A stretch of DNA of 64,000 bases. It comes from Paludibacteraceae bacterium (GTDB lineage Bacteria; Bacteroidota; Bacteroidia; Bacteroidales; Paludibacteraceae). Of this stretch, positions 53,126-63,037 are shown one piece after another. The notes beneath the pieces were generated by a model. The model saw only the letters and a program-made list of their open reading frames with translations, made no database searches and was not told the origin of the DNA. Numbering within the stretch: position 1 is the first letter of the stretch; the number at the start of each line of letters is the position of its first letter. The DNA is taken from positions 1 to 64,000 of the forward strand of contig JAKSNH010000002.1 in NCBI GenBank assembly GCA_024399955.1. The letters run 5' to 3'. The position numbers were made by a program, and so were the translations under genes.

Positions 53126-54667
53126 ATGGAATCAATGAAATTACTACTCATCATATTGACCATTTTGTCTCCCGTCACATGGTCCTCTCTGCAGGTGGGT
53201 GATAGCGTCGTACTAACTGCCTCCATTGATTCGGGATGGCACATGACCCTTATCTCCATTGGCGATTCGATGATAGGGGAGGACTACGCAGGAACGTATC
53301 AATTCACGATGCACCAAGACAGCATCCTGCCTATTCGCTTTACCGCCTGCGATGACCAACAATGCCTCGCTCCGGAGACCTTTGAGTACTCGCAAGGACC
53401 TACACGTGACCTTATCGGTAGTATATCGGTAGTAGAGCCTACCGTCATCCTATTCTTATGGGGGCTTTTAGCCGGCTTATTAGCCATCTTTACACCCTGT
53501 GTTTGGCCAATCATTCCAATGACCGTCTCTTTCTTCCTTAAGAAAGGCGGAGGCGTACGCGATGCGTTGCTGTATGGACTCAGTATAGTTCTTATCTACG
53601 TTGGTTTAGGGTTGCTCATCACCATCATCTTTGGTGCCTCAGCCCTCAATGCACTCTCCACGAATGCCATTGTCAACCTTTTCTTCTTCGCTATCTTAGT
53701 GGTCTTTGCCTTGTCTTTCTTTGGTTTATTCGAAATAACCCTGCCTGCCTCTTGGTCCACCTCGCTGGACAATAAAGCACGGCTCTCCAAAGGGTGGTGG
53801 AGTATCCTGCTCATGGCCACAACCCTCGTCGTTGTCTCTTTCTCTTGCACCGGACCTATTATCGGCACTCTGCTCGTGGAAGCAGCTTCGCACTCGTTGC
53901 TTGCACCTACCATCGGTATGTTAGGTTTTGCCATCGCACTGGCCTTGCCCTTTACCCTCTTTGCGCTCTTCCCGCAATGGATGCAACAACTGCCTAAGTC
54001 CGGAGAATGGATGCAAGGCTTTAAAGTCACACTCGCTTGCCTTGAATTGGCTCTCTCTCTCAAGTTCCTCAGCGTAGCAGATATGGCGTATGGATGGGGT
54101 ATATTGCCGCGCTGGCTCTTTATCTCCCTATGGATAATATGCTTTGCCGGCTTGGGCATCTATCTGATTCGTCGCAGTAGGGTAGGTAAGGTAGTCGCCA
54201 TCATATCTTGGTTATTCACTATCTACCTCATTCCTGGCTTATGGGGTGCTCCCGTCAAGATGATTGCGGCCTTCGCTCCTCCTGCACCCACATCCGATCA
54301 GATGGTCTTCTATAACTACGAGGAAGGACTGGAATATGCCCGACAAACCGCTCGCCCTGTCTTGGTTAATTTCACCGGATATGGTTGCGTTAATTGTCGC
54401 AAGATGGAGGAATTTGTGCTATCCAATGATTCGGTGCAAAAACGGATACAGAACTACGTTTATATCATGCTCTATGTGGATTCACGAATGGATGCGGATG
54501 CTAACGAGATTGAAGATGGTATCGAGAATAGTCGCCTTCAACAGGAACGTTTCGGCAGCAATGCCCAGCCGTTCTTCATCCAATTAGATGCTAATGGCAC
54601 ACCCATCTCCGACCCCTGTGCCTTCATCATCGATCCCGATAAGTTCCTCCGTTGGTTAGTCTATTAA
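53126..54667 (+). CDS. dsbD: Thiol:disulfide interchange protein, DsbD-like
   Basis: 513 aa from ATG 53126 (ATG 53135 also possible). Signal peptide, then a short periplasmic DsbC-like domain (to ~105), shorter than in E. coli DsbD. An eight-helix membrane domain follows with the paired Cys motifs FTPCVWPIIPM and SFSCTGPIIG. A C-terminal thioredoxin-like domain has CVNC near residue 420. It moves reducing equivalents from cytosolic thioredoxin to periplasmic partners. Confidence 0.9.
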   Translation: MESMKLLLIILTILSPVTWSSLQVGDSVVLTASIDSGWHMTLISIGDSMIGEDYAGTYQFTMHQDSILPIRFTACDDQQCLAPETFEYSQGPTRDLIGSISVVEPTVILFLWGLLAGLLAIFTPCVWPIIPMTVSFFLKKGGGVRDALLYGLSIVLIYVGLGLLITIIFGASALNALSTNAIVNLFFFAILVVFALSFFGLFEITLPASWSTSLDNKARLSKGWWSILLMATTLVVVSFSCTGPIIGTLLVEAASHSLLAPTIGMLGFAIALALPFTLFALFPQWMQQLPKSGEWMQGFKVTLACLELALSLKFLSVADMAYGWGILPRWLFISLWIICFAGLGIYLIRRSRVGKVVAIISWLFTIYLIPGLWGAPVKMIAAFAPPAPTSDQMVFYNYEEGLEYARQTARPVLVNFTGYGCVNCRKMEEFVLSNDSVQKRIQNYVYIMLYVDSRMDADANEIEDGIENSRLQQERFGSNAQPFFIQLDANGTPISDPCAFIIDPDKFLRWLVY

Positions 54668-54699
54668 CCACACACCATACACCACACACCATACACCAA

Positions 54700-54727
54700 A
54701 AAGCCCGACTGTTTCCAGCTGGGCTTT
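54700..54727. terminator. Bidirectional terminator between dsbD-like gene and dnaK
   Basis: AAAGCCC (54700-54706) pairs with GGGCTTT (54721-54727). Just before it lie two copies of a CACACACCATACACCA-like 16-mer (54669-54699). Confidence 0.75.
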
Positions 54728-54754
54728 CGTCTTATTGGAGTGCTCTAAGCACCG

Positions 54755-56662
54755 TTATTTTACTTCTTCAAAATCTACATCCTCAGCGGCATTGCCTTTG
54801 TCGTTGCCGTTATTGGTTGGACCTTGAGGACCGGCTTGTGCACCTGCGTTCTGAGCATTAGCGGCGTTGTACATTTCTTGGCTGGCAGCTTGGAAAGCGG
54901 TCATCAGTTCGTTGTTGTACTTCTCGCACAAGTCAGCATCTTTCTTCTCGTAGGCCTCTTTCAGGTTCTTCAGAGCAGCCTCAATAGGAGCTTTCTTGTC
55001 GGCAGGAATCTTATCACCCAGTTCAGCTAACTGCTTTTCGGTTTGGAAGATAGTAGCATCGGCTTTGTTGAGTTTCTCAACTTGCTCTTTGGCTTTCTTA
55101 TCTGCCTCTGCATTAGCCTCTGCTTCAGCCTTCATGCGTTTGATCTCTTCATCGCTCAATCCGCTGGATGCCTCGATACGAATCTTCTGCTCCTTACCGG
55201 TAGCCTTATCCTTGGCCGTTACATTCAGAATACCGTTAGCGTCAATATCAAAGGTCACTTCAATCTGTGGCTCACCGCGACGAGCAGGCATGATACCATC
55301 TAAGTGGAAAATACCAATCTGCTTGTTTTGAGCAGCCATTGGGCGCTCACCTTGCAGCACCTTGATCTCTACGCTCGGTTGGTTATCTACAGCCGTTGTG
55401 AACACTTCCTGTTTCTTGGTAGGAATAGTGGTGTTGGCCTCAATCATGCGAGTCATCACGCCACCCATCGTCTCGATACCAAGACTCAACGGAGTAACAT
55501 CCAGCAGCAATACATCCTTTACCTCACCGGTCAATACACCACCTTGAATGGCAGCACCTACGGCTACTACTTCGTCCGGGTTAACGCTCTTATTGGGCTC
55601 CTTGCCGAAGAAATTCTTAACGGCCTCTTGGATGGCAGGAATACGGGTTGAACCACCTACCAAGATGACCTCATCTATATCGCTCTTGCTCAGGTGAGCG
55701 TTGGTTAAGCAAGTCTCACATGGAGCAATCGTGCGCTTAATCAAATCATCCACCAACATCTCGAACTTCTGACGACTCAGGGTCTTAACCAAGTGTGCAG
55801 GCACACCATTCACCGGCATGATGTACGGCAGGTTAATCTCCGTGGAAGTGGTGTTACTCAACTCAATCTTAGCCTTCTCAGCTGCTTCTTTCAGACGTTG
55901 CATTGCCATTGGGTCTTTGCTCAGGTCTGCACCGCCGTTCTCGTTCTTGAACTCTTGAACGAGCCACTCAATAATGCGTTGGTCAAAGTCATCACCGCCC
56001 AGGTGTGTGTCACCGGCTGTAGCCTTTACCTCAAATACACCGTCACCTAACTCCAGGATAGATACATCGTGCGTACCACCACCGCAGTCAAACACCACAA
56101 TCTTCAAATCCTTATTGGCTTTGTCCAAACCGTATGCCAAAGCAGCAGCCGTGGGCTCGTTCACAATACGACGTACATTCAATCCGGCAATCTCACCGGC
56201 CTCTTTGGTAGCTTGACGCTGACTGTCGTTAAAGTATGCAGGCACCGTAATAACGGCTTCCGTCACTTCCTGACCCAGATAGTCCTCTGCGGTTTTCTTC
56301 ATCTTCTGCAAGATGATAGCACTAATCTCCTGTGGTGTGTATAAACGACCATCAATATCTACGCGAGGCGTGTTATTGTCGCCTTTTACTACTTTATAAG
56401 GAACGCGTGCGATCTCCTGACTGAGACGGTCGTAACTCTCACCCATGAAACGTTTGATACTATTCACCGTCTTAGTGGGGTTCGTGATAGCCTGACGCTT
56501 AGCAGGGTCACCTACTTTGCGCTCGCCGCCTTCTACAAAACCAATCACGGATGGAGTGGTACGTTTACCTTCACTGTTGGTAATTACCATCGGCTCATTA
56601 CCTTCCATTACAGCAACACAAGAGTTTGTTGTTCCTAAGTCAATTCCAATAATCTTACTCAT
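54755..56662 (-). CDS. dnaK: Chaperone DnaK (Hsp70)
   Basis: 635 aa. It starts [21 protein letters not shown] and has the Hsp70 signatures [15 protein letters not shown] and [13 protein letters not shown], followed by the substrate-binding domain and a C-terminal Gly/Ala/Asn-rich tail ending in DVDFEEVK. The signature GGGTHD carries His where most DnaK proteins have Phe (GGGTFD). No dnaJ or grpE is adjacent. Possible heat-shock elements lie upstream at 56706-56795. Confidence 0.96.
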   Translation of the reverse strand: MSKIIGIDLGTTNSCVAVMEGNEPMVITNSEGKRTTPSVIGFVEGGERKVGDPAKRQAITNPTKTVNSIKRFMGESYDRLSQEIARVPYKVVKGDNNTPRVDIDGRLYTPQEISAIILQKMKKTAEDYLGQEVTEAVITVPAYFNDSQRQATKEAGEIAGLNVRRIVNEPTAAALAYGLDKANKDLKIVVFDCGGGTHDVSILELGDGVFEVKATAGDTHLGGDDFDQRIIEWLVQEFKNENGGADLSKDPMAMQRLKEAAEKAKIELSNTTSTEINLPYIMPVNGVPAHLVKTLSRQKFEMLVDDLIKRTIAPCETCLTNAHLSKSDIDEVILVGGSTRIPAIQEAVKNFFGKEPNKSVNPDEVVAVGAAIQGGVLTGEVKDVLLLDVTPLSLGIETMGGVMTRMIEANTTIPTKKQEVFTTAVDNQPSVEIKVLQGERPMAAQNKQIGIFHLDGIMPARRGEPQIEVTFDIDANGILNVTAKDKATGKEQKIRIEASSGLSDEEIKRMKAEAEANAEADKKAKEQVEKLNKADATIFQTEKQLAELGDKIPADKKAPIEAALKNLKEAYEKKDADLCEKYNNELMTAFQAASQEMYNAANAQNAGAQAGPQGPTNNGNDKGNAAEDVDFEEVK

Positions 56663-56705
56663 AATTGTATATTTTTAAAATGTTAATAATTTCTAATTCT
56701 TACTA

Positions 56706-56795
56706 CAACAAACGCCGTGCCAAAGCACAGCGTCTGCCATTTTAGGGATTTATTTGGCAAAATCTATGTCATATCTGCCAAAATGTCATATTTTT
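56706..56795 (-). promoter_or_regulatory. Candidate control region of dnaK
   Basis: On the minus strand it contains TGGCACG-N4-TTGT (56722-56707), close to a sigma-54 -24/-12 element but with GT instead of GC. Upstream is a repeated pair of TGACAT and TTTTGGCA/TTTTGCCA words (56795-56753). No standard -7 TAnnTTTG is seen. Evidence is suggestive only. Confidence 0.35.
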
Positions 56796-58085
56796 TCACT
56801 TTATTCTGTCACACAGCAGCATGATGGGTTTGCCATTATGGCGGGCTCCGATGATGAACCGGCTACCGCCATCGCGCACTTTGAGCTTCTTTTTCAGTTC
56901 CTCTGCCCCCATCACGTAATTACGTGTCAGAACATTATATTGTCCTCCGCGCACATCGTGCGAAATGTCTTTTTGGGCAATCTTAAATATCCTGCCCGGA
57001 AAATCCTGCACTAACTGTTCGCTATGGTATAAATGCGTGTTGGCATCCAGTTTATGTAGTCCATATCGTGCCCCCACTAACTTATACGCTCCGGCCTTCA
57101 AAATAGCCGCATTGGGTTCGTAGATATACCCTTGGTTAATTGGATAATAGGCTATTTGACTAAAGGCTTGCTCCTCTTCCTCTTGTGTAAACTCAAATCG
57201 CCACCCTTCCTCCACATCCACCGCACAGATTGAATGATGAGTTATGAATTTTGAATTAAAAGAGGATAAAAGCAACACCTCCTTTACCTCATTCTTGACG
57301 GCGACTACATGCACTTGCCACGATCCGTCTAAACAACGTAAGGCGGCACTGATGTCCAGCATAGGGGAGAACTTAATCAAAATCGTATCAGCTACCTCGC
57401 GCATTCGTGGCAGCAATTCCACTACGTTAGGTGTGCAGTCCTCAATCCTAAACACCTTACCGCCGTTCTTATCCCTCCTCGCCGGGTCAATGTAGATAGT
57501 TGAAAGATAGAGTTTAGACCGTTCGCTACGCTCACTGATGGAGTATGGAGTATGGACTGTCCTTGTTCCATCAGCGTCAGCGGTCCTTATTCCATCAGCC
57601 GAAGGCGGTCTGTTGAGAAATTCTTCTGCCGTCATGTTATGAACGGTCACTTTGGATGGCAGGTTATGCTGAGCCAATCGACATAGTTCGGCATCGCGTT
57701 CCACATAGTCCACGGTCTCCATCTGTTCGCCCATAAAGAACGTATCCACTCCCGCTCCTCCGGTCAGGTCAATCAAGTGGCGTTTGCCTGCCACTAATCG
57801 TGCTTTGTACCGAGCAGTCGCTTCAGACGAACATTGTTCGCAACTCAATCTAACCGGATACCACCAGGGGGAGTTTAGAGTTGAGAGTTTAGAGTTGAGC
57901 GTTGAAAGTTGAGCGTTGAGAGAGGCAAACGTTGGCAGTTTATCTTTGGTGCGTTGATAGCCTTCTATCTGCTGCAAGAAGAAAATCCACTCCTCGTCCG
58001 TCAACTCCGCAAAACGATTACGATGCAGGGCCAAGTCGGCAACCTGGTCCTGCAAATGCGCTAATATGAGTTCGTGACTTACCAA
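56796..58085 (-). CDS. Class I SAM-dependent methyltransferase with THUMP-like C-terminal domain
   Basis: 429 aa. The SAM-binding motif is LIDLTGGAGVDTFFMGE (near 133-149) with VERDAELC; IYIDPARRD matches the family's catalytic-type motif. The C-terminal part (LVGARYGLHKLDANTHLYHS) is the THUMP-like domain. Target unknown. Two low-complexity segments are inserted in frame: LNAQLSTLNSKLSTLNSPWW (near 59-78, DNA 57861-57915) and ADGIRTADADGTRT with SISERSERSK (near 163-195, DNA 57505-57606). Both match intergenic-type repeat DNA and lie in probable loops. It overlaps the upstream lipoprotein gene by 7 nt. Confidence 0.82.
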   Translation of the reverse strand: MVSHELILAHLQDQVADLALHRNRFAELTDEEWIFFLQQIEGYQRTKDKLPTFASLNAQLSTLNSKLSTLNSPWWYPVRLSCEQCSSEATARYKARLVAGKRHLIDLTGGAGVDTFFMGEQMETVDYVERDAELCRLAQHNLPSKVTVHNMTAEEFLNRPPSADGIRTADADGTRTVHTPYSISERSERSKLYLSTIYIDPARRDKNGGKVFRIEDCTPNVVELLPRMREVADTILIKFSPMLDISAALRCLDGSWQVHVVAVKNEVKEVLLLSSFNSKFITHHSICAVDVEEGWRFEFTQEEEEQAFSQIAYYPINQGYIYEPNAAILKAGAYKLVGARYGLHKLDANTHLYHSEQLVQDFPGRIFKIAQKDISHDVRGGQYNVLTRNYVMGAEELKKKLKVRDGGSRFIIGARHNGKPIMLLCDRIK

Positions 58086-58585
58086 TTCAGTACCAAACGG
58101 AATTTCATAGGTGTAGGTCTCATCGCAGGGTTCATCGGAATATCATCTTCGTACGCGAAGTCCGATGCGCGGTAATTGAATTCAACCCATCCTACGCCGT
58201 ACGCATAATCATACGTCTCGGTAAAGAAATAGGGTTGCTCATTACCTTCTTCATCGGTTACAAACGCCTCTCTGTGGGTCACATAAGGTAGGGGACGTTG
58301 GATGTCTTCGGCACCGTTGCTGTATATAACGTAAGCATGAACGGAGCCCTCCGTGAAGATAAAATCATCTAAGGCAGGCACGTTGTACGAGGCATAGAAA
58401 TAGTTGTTATCCCACTGTGCACGGTATTCGTCCGTGTCGTAGGTGTATATCCAATCTGCAGAATGAACAGGGATGTTGATTATCTTCCAGTTCATTCCGA
58501 GTCCGGGGTCACCTTTATCCCCTTTACAACTGCTTAAACTCATGGCAGCCACTATTGCCACCAACATCATTACGTACTTTCTCAT
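58079..58585 (-). CDS. Putative lipoprotein of unknown function
   Basis: 168 aa from ATG 58585 (ATG 58591 adds two residues). MRKYVMMLVAIVAAMSLSSC is a lipoprotein signal with Cys20. The following GDKGDPGLG resembles a single collagen-like repeat. The rest is aromatic and acidic (Tyr/Trp/Asp) and beta-rich. No known family recognised. It precedes the methyltransferase gene with a small overlap. Confidence 0.72.
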   Translation of the reverse strand: MRKYVMMLVAIVAAMSLSSCKGDKGDPGLGMNWKIINIPVHSADWIYTYDTDEYRAQWDNNYFYASYNVPALDDFIFTEGSVHAYVIYSNGAEDIQRPLPYVTHREAFVTDEEGNEQPYFFTETYDYAYGVGWVEFNYRASDFAYEDDIPMNPAMRPTPMKFRLVLNW

Positions 58586-58625
58586 AATCATATATTATTT
58601 TTCGTTATTTGTTTCTCCCGCTCCG

Positions 58626-60911
58626 CTATACCTCCACTATTGTGAATCCGGCTCCACCGCGGTCGACATCTCCATCGTGATAATCGCGGATGCGGTTCTG
58701 TTTTTTGAGTCGCTGCAAGTAGTCACGAGTCAGTTGTTTGAGTGCCCCTGTACCCGTGCCGTGCAAGATACTCACTTCCCCAGCATTCACCATCACGGCT
58801 GAATCCATATAGGCTATCAACTGCTCCTCTGCCTCGTCTATCCGCAGCCCCCTCAGATCCAATTCGCGTTGGAAAGTGAGTTTGGCTTTGCGAATGGTAT
58901 TCACTATATTCGGTTGAGAGGAAGGCAATGACCGACTCATTCCTTTCAGGTCTCTAAAGTCATGCAGCACCTCTTTCTTTGCCTTTCTGTCCCCTGCAAC
59001 CTGCAACCTGCCACCTGTCACCTGCTCCCTGCTCCCTGCAACCTGCTTCATGTGTTCTACTCTCTGCCGTGCCTTTTGCGTCCGTTCCTTGTCGGCTTTG
59101 CTTTCTTTGATTTCGCGGATAGTGCGTTCGATAGTGGCGTTACTTTCCTGCAACAAAATCTGTGCCTCTTCCTTCGCTTCTGCCAAAATTTCTTTCTTTT
59201 TGGCCTTTAGTCCGGCTATCTCTTGTTCATAAAAAGCAATCTTCTCCTCCAAGTGCTTCTCTCGCTGACGTATGTTCTGCCGTTTATTCTCCCAGTACCG
59301 TTTGTCTCGTGCGATGTCTTGCAGTTGCTTATCGTAGTCGATATGTTCATTCCCGACGATATCAATCGCTTGCTGTATGATAGCCTCGTCCAATCCGGTT
59401 TGACGCGCTATCTCGATGGCGAAACTGGAGCCCGCCTGACCGACACTCAGTTGGAACAAGGGTTTGAGTGCCCCTCTGTCGTATAGCATAGCTCCGTTGA
59501 TGATGCCTTCGGTGCGCTCCGCCAAGTGCTTGAGGTTGGTATAGTGGGTGGTGATAACGCCTAATGCTTGTTGTTGATTGATGGATGTCAGAATAGCCTC
59601 TGCGATGGCTCCACCTATAGCAGGCTCGGTGCCGGAACCGAACTCATCAATCAGGAAGAGCGTGTGGCTATCTGCTTGACGCACAAAAGACTTCATGTTG
59701 CGCAGGTGCGACGAGTAGGTACTTAGGTCGTCCGATATGCTCTGTTCATCTCCTATGTCTATCATCAACTGCCTAAAGATACCTGCTTTGCTGCTCTCCT
59801 CTACCGGCACCAATAAGCCGCATTGCAGCATATACTGAATCAGACCGACGGTCTTTAGGCAAACCGACTTACCTCCGGCGTTCGGACCGGAAATAACTAA
59901 TATACGATGCTGCCGATCCAGCCGCAAATCCAACGGCACTACTTCACGTCCTTCTGCCATAAACCGCATATACAGCACCGGATGTTTGGCTTCGTGCCAG
60001 TCTAACTGAGGACTATCTATCAACTCCGGTGCAATAGCATGCAGTATTTGTGCCAGTTGGGCTTTGGCATTCAGGAAGTCGATATGTGCTAAATAAACCT
60101 CTGTTTGTATGATAGTTGGCACGTATGGACGAAGTTCATTGGTGATCTCAATCAGTATGCGTGCCCGTTCGCGTCGCTCTTCGCCTTCTAAGGTGCGGAT
60201 GTGGTTATTAGCCTCCACAACTTCGGCAGGCTCTATATAAATGGTCTTGCCGGTGGCACTCTCATCATGCACGATGCCGCCGATTTTTTTCTTTATCCCC
60301 GGAGGAATAGGCAGTACCAATCGTCCTTCACGCATCGTGGGTGTGGCATCTTTCTCTATCAACCCCTCGGCTTGCGCTTTGCGCAATATACCATTGATGG
60401 CGCGACTGACTGAACCTTGTGCCTGACTTAACTCGCGTCGTATGCGGGCCAACTCCGGCGAGGCGTTGTCTCTAAGTTGACCATACGGATCTAATGCCTT
60501 ATCGATGCGTGTTCTTAACGGGAGTAGAACGGGAGTAGAAGCAAGGGTGAGGGTACTTAGAATAGGGAATCGGGCAGTGTCCAAGTGGCTGAAGAACTGC
60601 TCTAATTCAATGGCATAACATAGTACTTGCCGCAACTGATGCAACTCCTGCTCATCCAGGAATAACCCTTCTATTCGCACTCGTGCTAAGTTCTCCCGTA
60701 TATCATGGATGTCGCCTTGAGGAAAGTGCAAGGATGCATCTTCATGGATATGCACCATCTCTTGGGTTTCGAGTAGCAGATGTTGAATAGTGGTGTAATC
60801 GGTCAAAAAGGTCATAGCATCCACTTGCTCGCGTCCCAGGGACGACGAACATAGCTGCTTCAACCTCTCCCGAATCACCCCAAAATCTAATTTCTTCTCC
60901 ACTCGCTCCAT
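58626..60911 (-). CDS. mutS2: DNA mismatch repair-type ATPase/endonuclease MutS2
   Basis: 761 aa. The MutS core domain and ATPase are clear: GPNAGGKSVCLKTVG (Walker A near 341-355), LIDEFGSGTEP (Walker B), then a coiled coil (~520-600) and a C-terminal Smr domain (LDLRGLRIDEAEE ... LHGTGTGAL, ~680-761). MutS2 acts on recombination intermediates or collided ribosomes rather than mismatches. The linker near 640 contains QVAGSREQVTGGRLQVAGDR, encoded by tandem CCTGCAACCTG-like repeats at 58994-59052. Confidence 0.94.
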   Translation of the reverse strand: MERVEKKLDFGVIRERLKQLCSSSLGREQVDAMTFLTDYTTIQHLLLETQEMVHIHEDASLHFPQGDIHDIRENLARVRIEGLFLDEQELHQLRQVLCYAIELEQFFSHLDTARFPILSTLTLASTPVLLPLRTRIDKALDPYGQLRDNASPELARIRRELSQAQGSVSRAINGILRKAQAEGLIEKDATPTMREGRLVLPIPPGIKKKIGGIVHDESATGKTIYIEPAEVVEANNHIRTLEGEERRERARILIEITNELRPYVPTIIQTEVYLAHIDFLNAKAQLAQILHAIAPELIDSPQLDWHEAKHPVLYMRFMAEGREVVPLDLRLDRQHRILVISGPNAGGKSVCLKTVGLIQYMLQCGLLVPVEESSKAGIFRQLMIDIGDEQSISDDLSTYSSHLRNMKSFVRQADSHTLFLIDEFGSGTEPAIGGAIAEAILTSINQQQALGVITTHYTNLKHLAERTEGIINGAMLYDRGALKPLFQLSVGQAGSSFAIEIARQTGLDEAIIQQAIDIVGNEHIDYDKQLQDIARDKRYWENKRQNIRQREKHLEEKIAFYEQEIAGLKAKKKEILAEAKEEAQILLQESNATIERTIREIKESKADKERTQKARQRVEHMKQVAGSREQVTGGRLQVAGDRKAKKEVLHDFRDLKGMSRSLPSSQPNIVNTIRKAKLTFQRELDLRGLRIDEAEEQLIAYMDSAVMVNAGEVSILHGTGTGALKQLTRDYLQRLKKQNRIRDYHDGDVDRGGAGFTIVEV

Positions 60912-60937
60912 TTCTTTTTGGCTAATTGGCTAATTGG

Positions 60938-61222
60938 TTATCGTAGTCTTATATCCTTAATCGCCTCTCCTCCTACGGCTTCATTTAGTTTTTTTATCAA
61001 GGCTCGTTTGCATTCAAATAACTGTTGTTTGAGGGCGGCACTACGAATCTGAATCATCAGCACCTGGTTCTTAATCTCTATCGTTCCGGTCAAATCGGCC
61101 ACTTGCTTGCCCATAATATCCGGCCATAAACGAATCAACTGCTCGCCTAAGATGCTCTGCTCCAAGCCTTGCTCGCGCAGATAATCATTTATCAAATTAC
61201 TGATGGCAGTCGGTTTGCTCAT
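60938..61222 (-). CDS. DUF721 protein, DciA-like
   Basis: 94 aa. It fits the DUF721 pattern: SNLINDYLREQGLEQSILGEQLIRLWPDIMGKQVADLT then MIQIRSAALKQQL. DciA relatives load the replicative helicase; short forms of this type are common in Bacteroidetes. The start overlaps the stop of the upstream glucosaminidase gene by 4 nt (ATGA). Confidence 0.83.
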   Translation of the reverse strand: MSKPTAISNLINDYLREQGLEQSILGEQLIRLWPDIMGKQVADLTGTIEIKNQVLMIQIRSAALKQQLFECKRALIKKLNEAVGGEAIKDIRLR

Positions 61223-61716
61223 AGTAAGTCCAGTTTATATAACTCAATCAGTCGTATCAGTTTCTCCGGGTACTTAGGGTCGGTCGCGTACCCGCATCTG
61301 CGCAACTCGTGCGCCCAGCCGCGATAGTTCTTAATAGGAATAGTGTATAACGACTGGTAGCGAGCGCGACGCAGGAATAACGAGTGATCCTCGTAGGATT
61401 GAGGCACCGAATCATACACGCGGAACTCCTCCTGTGCGCGGTCATCATCGTGCTTGTAACACTTACCTTCCCAGTTGCTGGTGCATTTGATACCAAAGTG
61501 ATTGCGTGCATTCACCGCCAATTCGCTCAGTCCGGCACTGGACTCCAATAACGCCTGCGCCATCGTGATGGAGGCAGGAATGCCGTAGGCGGTCTGCTGT
61601 GCCCGAGCGATATCCTTGTATCGCCAGATATAATTCAAATAGGCCTGACTCACTTCCTCTGCTGCCACCGTCCACCAGGCACCAATACATAATATGACTA
61701 TAATTATCTTTCTCAT
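61219..61716 (-). CDS. Secreted glucosaminidase-domain protein (GH73-like)
   Basis: 165 aa. Signal peptide to about residue 19, then the glucosaminidase domain: IPASITMAQALLESSAGLSELAVNARNHFGIKC contains the catalytic Glu (near 58), and FRVYDSVPQSYEDHSLFL and YRGWAHELRRCGYATDPKYPEKL are the later conserved blocks. It cuts glycan strands of peptidoglycan. It forms an operon with the DUF721 gene. Small tandem words AATTGGTTAATTGG lie just upstream (61718-61738). Confidence 0.88.
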   Translation of the reverse strand: MRKIIIVILCIGAWWTVAAEEVSQAYLNYIWRYKDIARAQQTAYGIPASITMAQALLESSAGLSELAVNARNHFGIKCTSNWEGKCYKHDDDRAQEEFRVYDSVPQSYEDHSLFLRRARYQSLYTIPIKNYRGWAHELRRCGYATDPKYPEKLIRLIELYKLDLL

Positions 61717-61803
61717 AATTGGTTAATTGGTTAATTGATTTTGGGCACAAAAGTACAAAAAAATTTGTATATATGCAAGATTTTCTGTAATTTTGCACTC
61801 GTT

Positions 61804-62238
61804 ATGCGTATTTATTTGTCTTTAGGCAGCAATATCAGCCCTCGTCATCACTACATCAACGAGGCTTGTCGCCTCTTATCGGAGCGTTGTGGCACGCTTG
61901 TGTCTCGTTCGTCGGATTACTATTCGGCACCGATGGGGTATGCTAGTACGCATGAGTATCTCAATATATGTGTGTGCTTGCTGACGTCTCTTTCTCCGAT
62001 GGAATTATTAGAGGCTACTCAGACTATTGAGCGCGAACTGGGACGAACGCATAAATCGTCCTTTGACCCTGCTACTCAAACCTTTGACTACAAAGACCGT
62101 ACCATCGATATTGATTTGATTCAGGCTTTTGACGATTCGGGTTGTGAGATTATCCTGCAAACTCCCCCTCTCACGCTCCCTCATCCTCGCATGACCGACC
62201 GTCCCTTTGTCCTCCAGCCCCTTCAGCAAATGATTTGA
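61804..62238 (+). CDS. folK: 2-amino-4-hydroxy-6-hydroxymethyldihydropteridine pyrophosphokinase
   Basis: 144 aa from ATG 61804, close after TAATTTTG at 61790-61797. Motifs: YLSLGSNISPR at the start, the pterin-binding E(R/L)ELGR region, and RTIDIDLIQ with TLPHPRMTDRPFVLQPL. It transfers pyrophosphate from ATP to the pterin in folate synthesis. Confidence 0.93.
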   Translation: MRIYLSLGSNISPRHHYINEACRLLSERCGTLVSRSSDYYSAPMGYASTHEYLNICVCLLTSLSPMELLEATQTIERELGRTHKSSFDPATQTFDYKDRTIDIDLIQAFDDSGCEIILQTPPLTLPHPRMTDRPFVLQPLQQMI

Positions 62239-62263
62239 TTCATTGACGAGAACGTTGACTAAA

Positions 62264-62298
62264 ATGGCAATTTCTACCCGAAGTTGCCATTTTTTTTA
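62264..62298 (+). terminator. Terminator of folK
   Basis: ATGGCAA (62264-62270) pairs with TTGCCAT (62284-62290), then TTTTTTT. Confidence 0.85.
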
Positions 62299-62347
62299 GA
62301 TGAAAATGCAGAAAAATGCAGAAAAAATGAATTTTTCTATAGAAATA

Positions 62348-62523
62348 TTTGCACAATCCAAAAAAAAGTTGTAATTTTGCACGCTTTTTCCGGCGTGTGT
62401 GTACGCACATACGTATATATGCGAGGATGTGGACACGCGAAAGAGCGCATAAATAAAAGGAAAGAAAGTCTAAGGGACTTCAAAAATAACAAACATTAAT
62501 TATTAACAAACAATCAAGTTACA
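62348..62523 (+). promoter_or_regulatory. str operon promoter and leader
   Basis: TTTGCAC at 62348-62354 and TAATTTTG at 62372-62379. The ~140-nt leader is rich in TACG/CGTA words (62396-62450), similar in style to the leader at 24650-24720. Confidence 0.75.
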
Positions 62524-62904
62524 ATGCCTACAATTCAACAATTAGTTAGAAAAGGAAGAGCAGAACTGATCGACAAGAGCAAAAGCCCTGCACTGGACAA
62601 CTGCCCACAACGTCGTGGCGTATGTGTACGCGTTTACACAACAACTCCTAAAAAGCCTAATTCCGCAATGCGTAAGGTGGCACGTGTTCGTTTGACGAAC
62701 CAAAAGGAAGTGAATGCTTACATTCCGGGTGAAGGTCACAATTTACAAGAGCACAGTATCGTTATGGTACGTGGTGGTCGTGTAAAAGACCTGCCAGGTG
62801 TACGTTACCACATCGTTCGTGGTACTTTGGATACCGCCGGTGTAGCTAACCGCTTACAACGTCGTAGTAAATACGGCGCTAAACGCCCAAAGGTGAAAAA
62901 GTAA
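62524..62904 (+). CDS. rpsL: 30S ribosomal protein S12
   Basis: 126 aa, standard length. Typical start [12 protein letters not shown], the conserved [15 protein letters not shown], and [11 protein letters not shown] and [15 protein letters not shown]. Streptomycin-related lysines lie in KKPNS (Lys near 43) and in the GRVKDLPG loop, where wild-type Lys is present. First gene of the str operon. Confidence 0.97.
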   Translation: MPTIQQLVRKGRAELIDKSKSPALDNCPQRRGVCVRVYTTTPKKPNSAMRKVARVRLTNQKEVNAYIPGEGHNLQEHSIVMVRGGRVKDLPGVRYHIVRGTLDTAGVANRLQRRSKYGAKRPKVKK

Positions 62905-63037
62905 AACACACCAATCAGTAATTTCTGCAAACAAACAACTAACTAAAAGTCCCATATTGGGAACAGATTAACTGGGTTGATCGGTTGAGTAAGGTGCAAA
63001 CCTGAAGCGATTACAACCACAAAACAAGTAAACAACA
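62905..63037 (+). other. rpsL-rpsG intergenic region
   Basis: 133 bp without a gene. It holds short inverted words (TCCCATATTGGGA, 62951-62963) and no promoter. It may carry an operon-internal regulatory fold. Confidence 0.4.
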
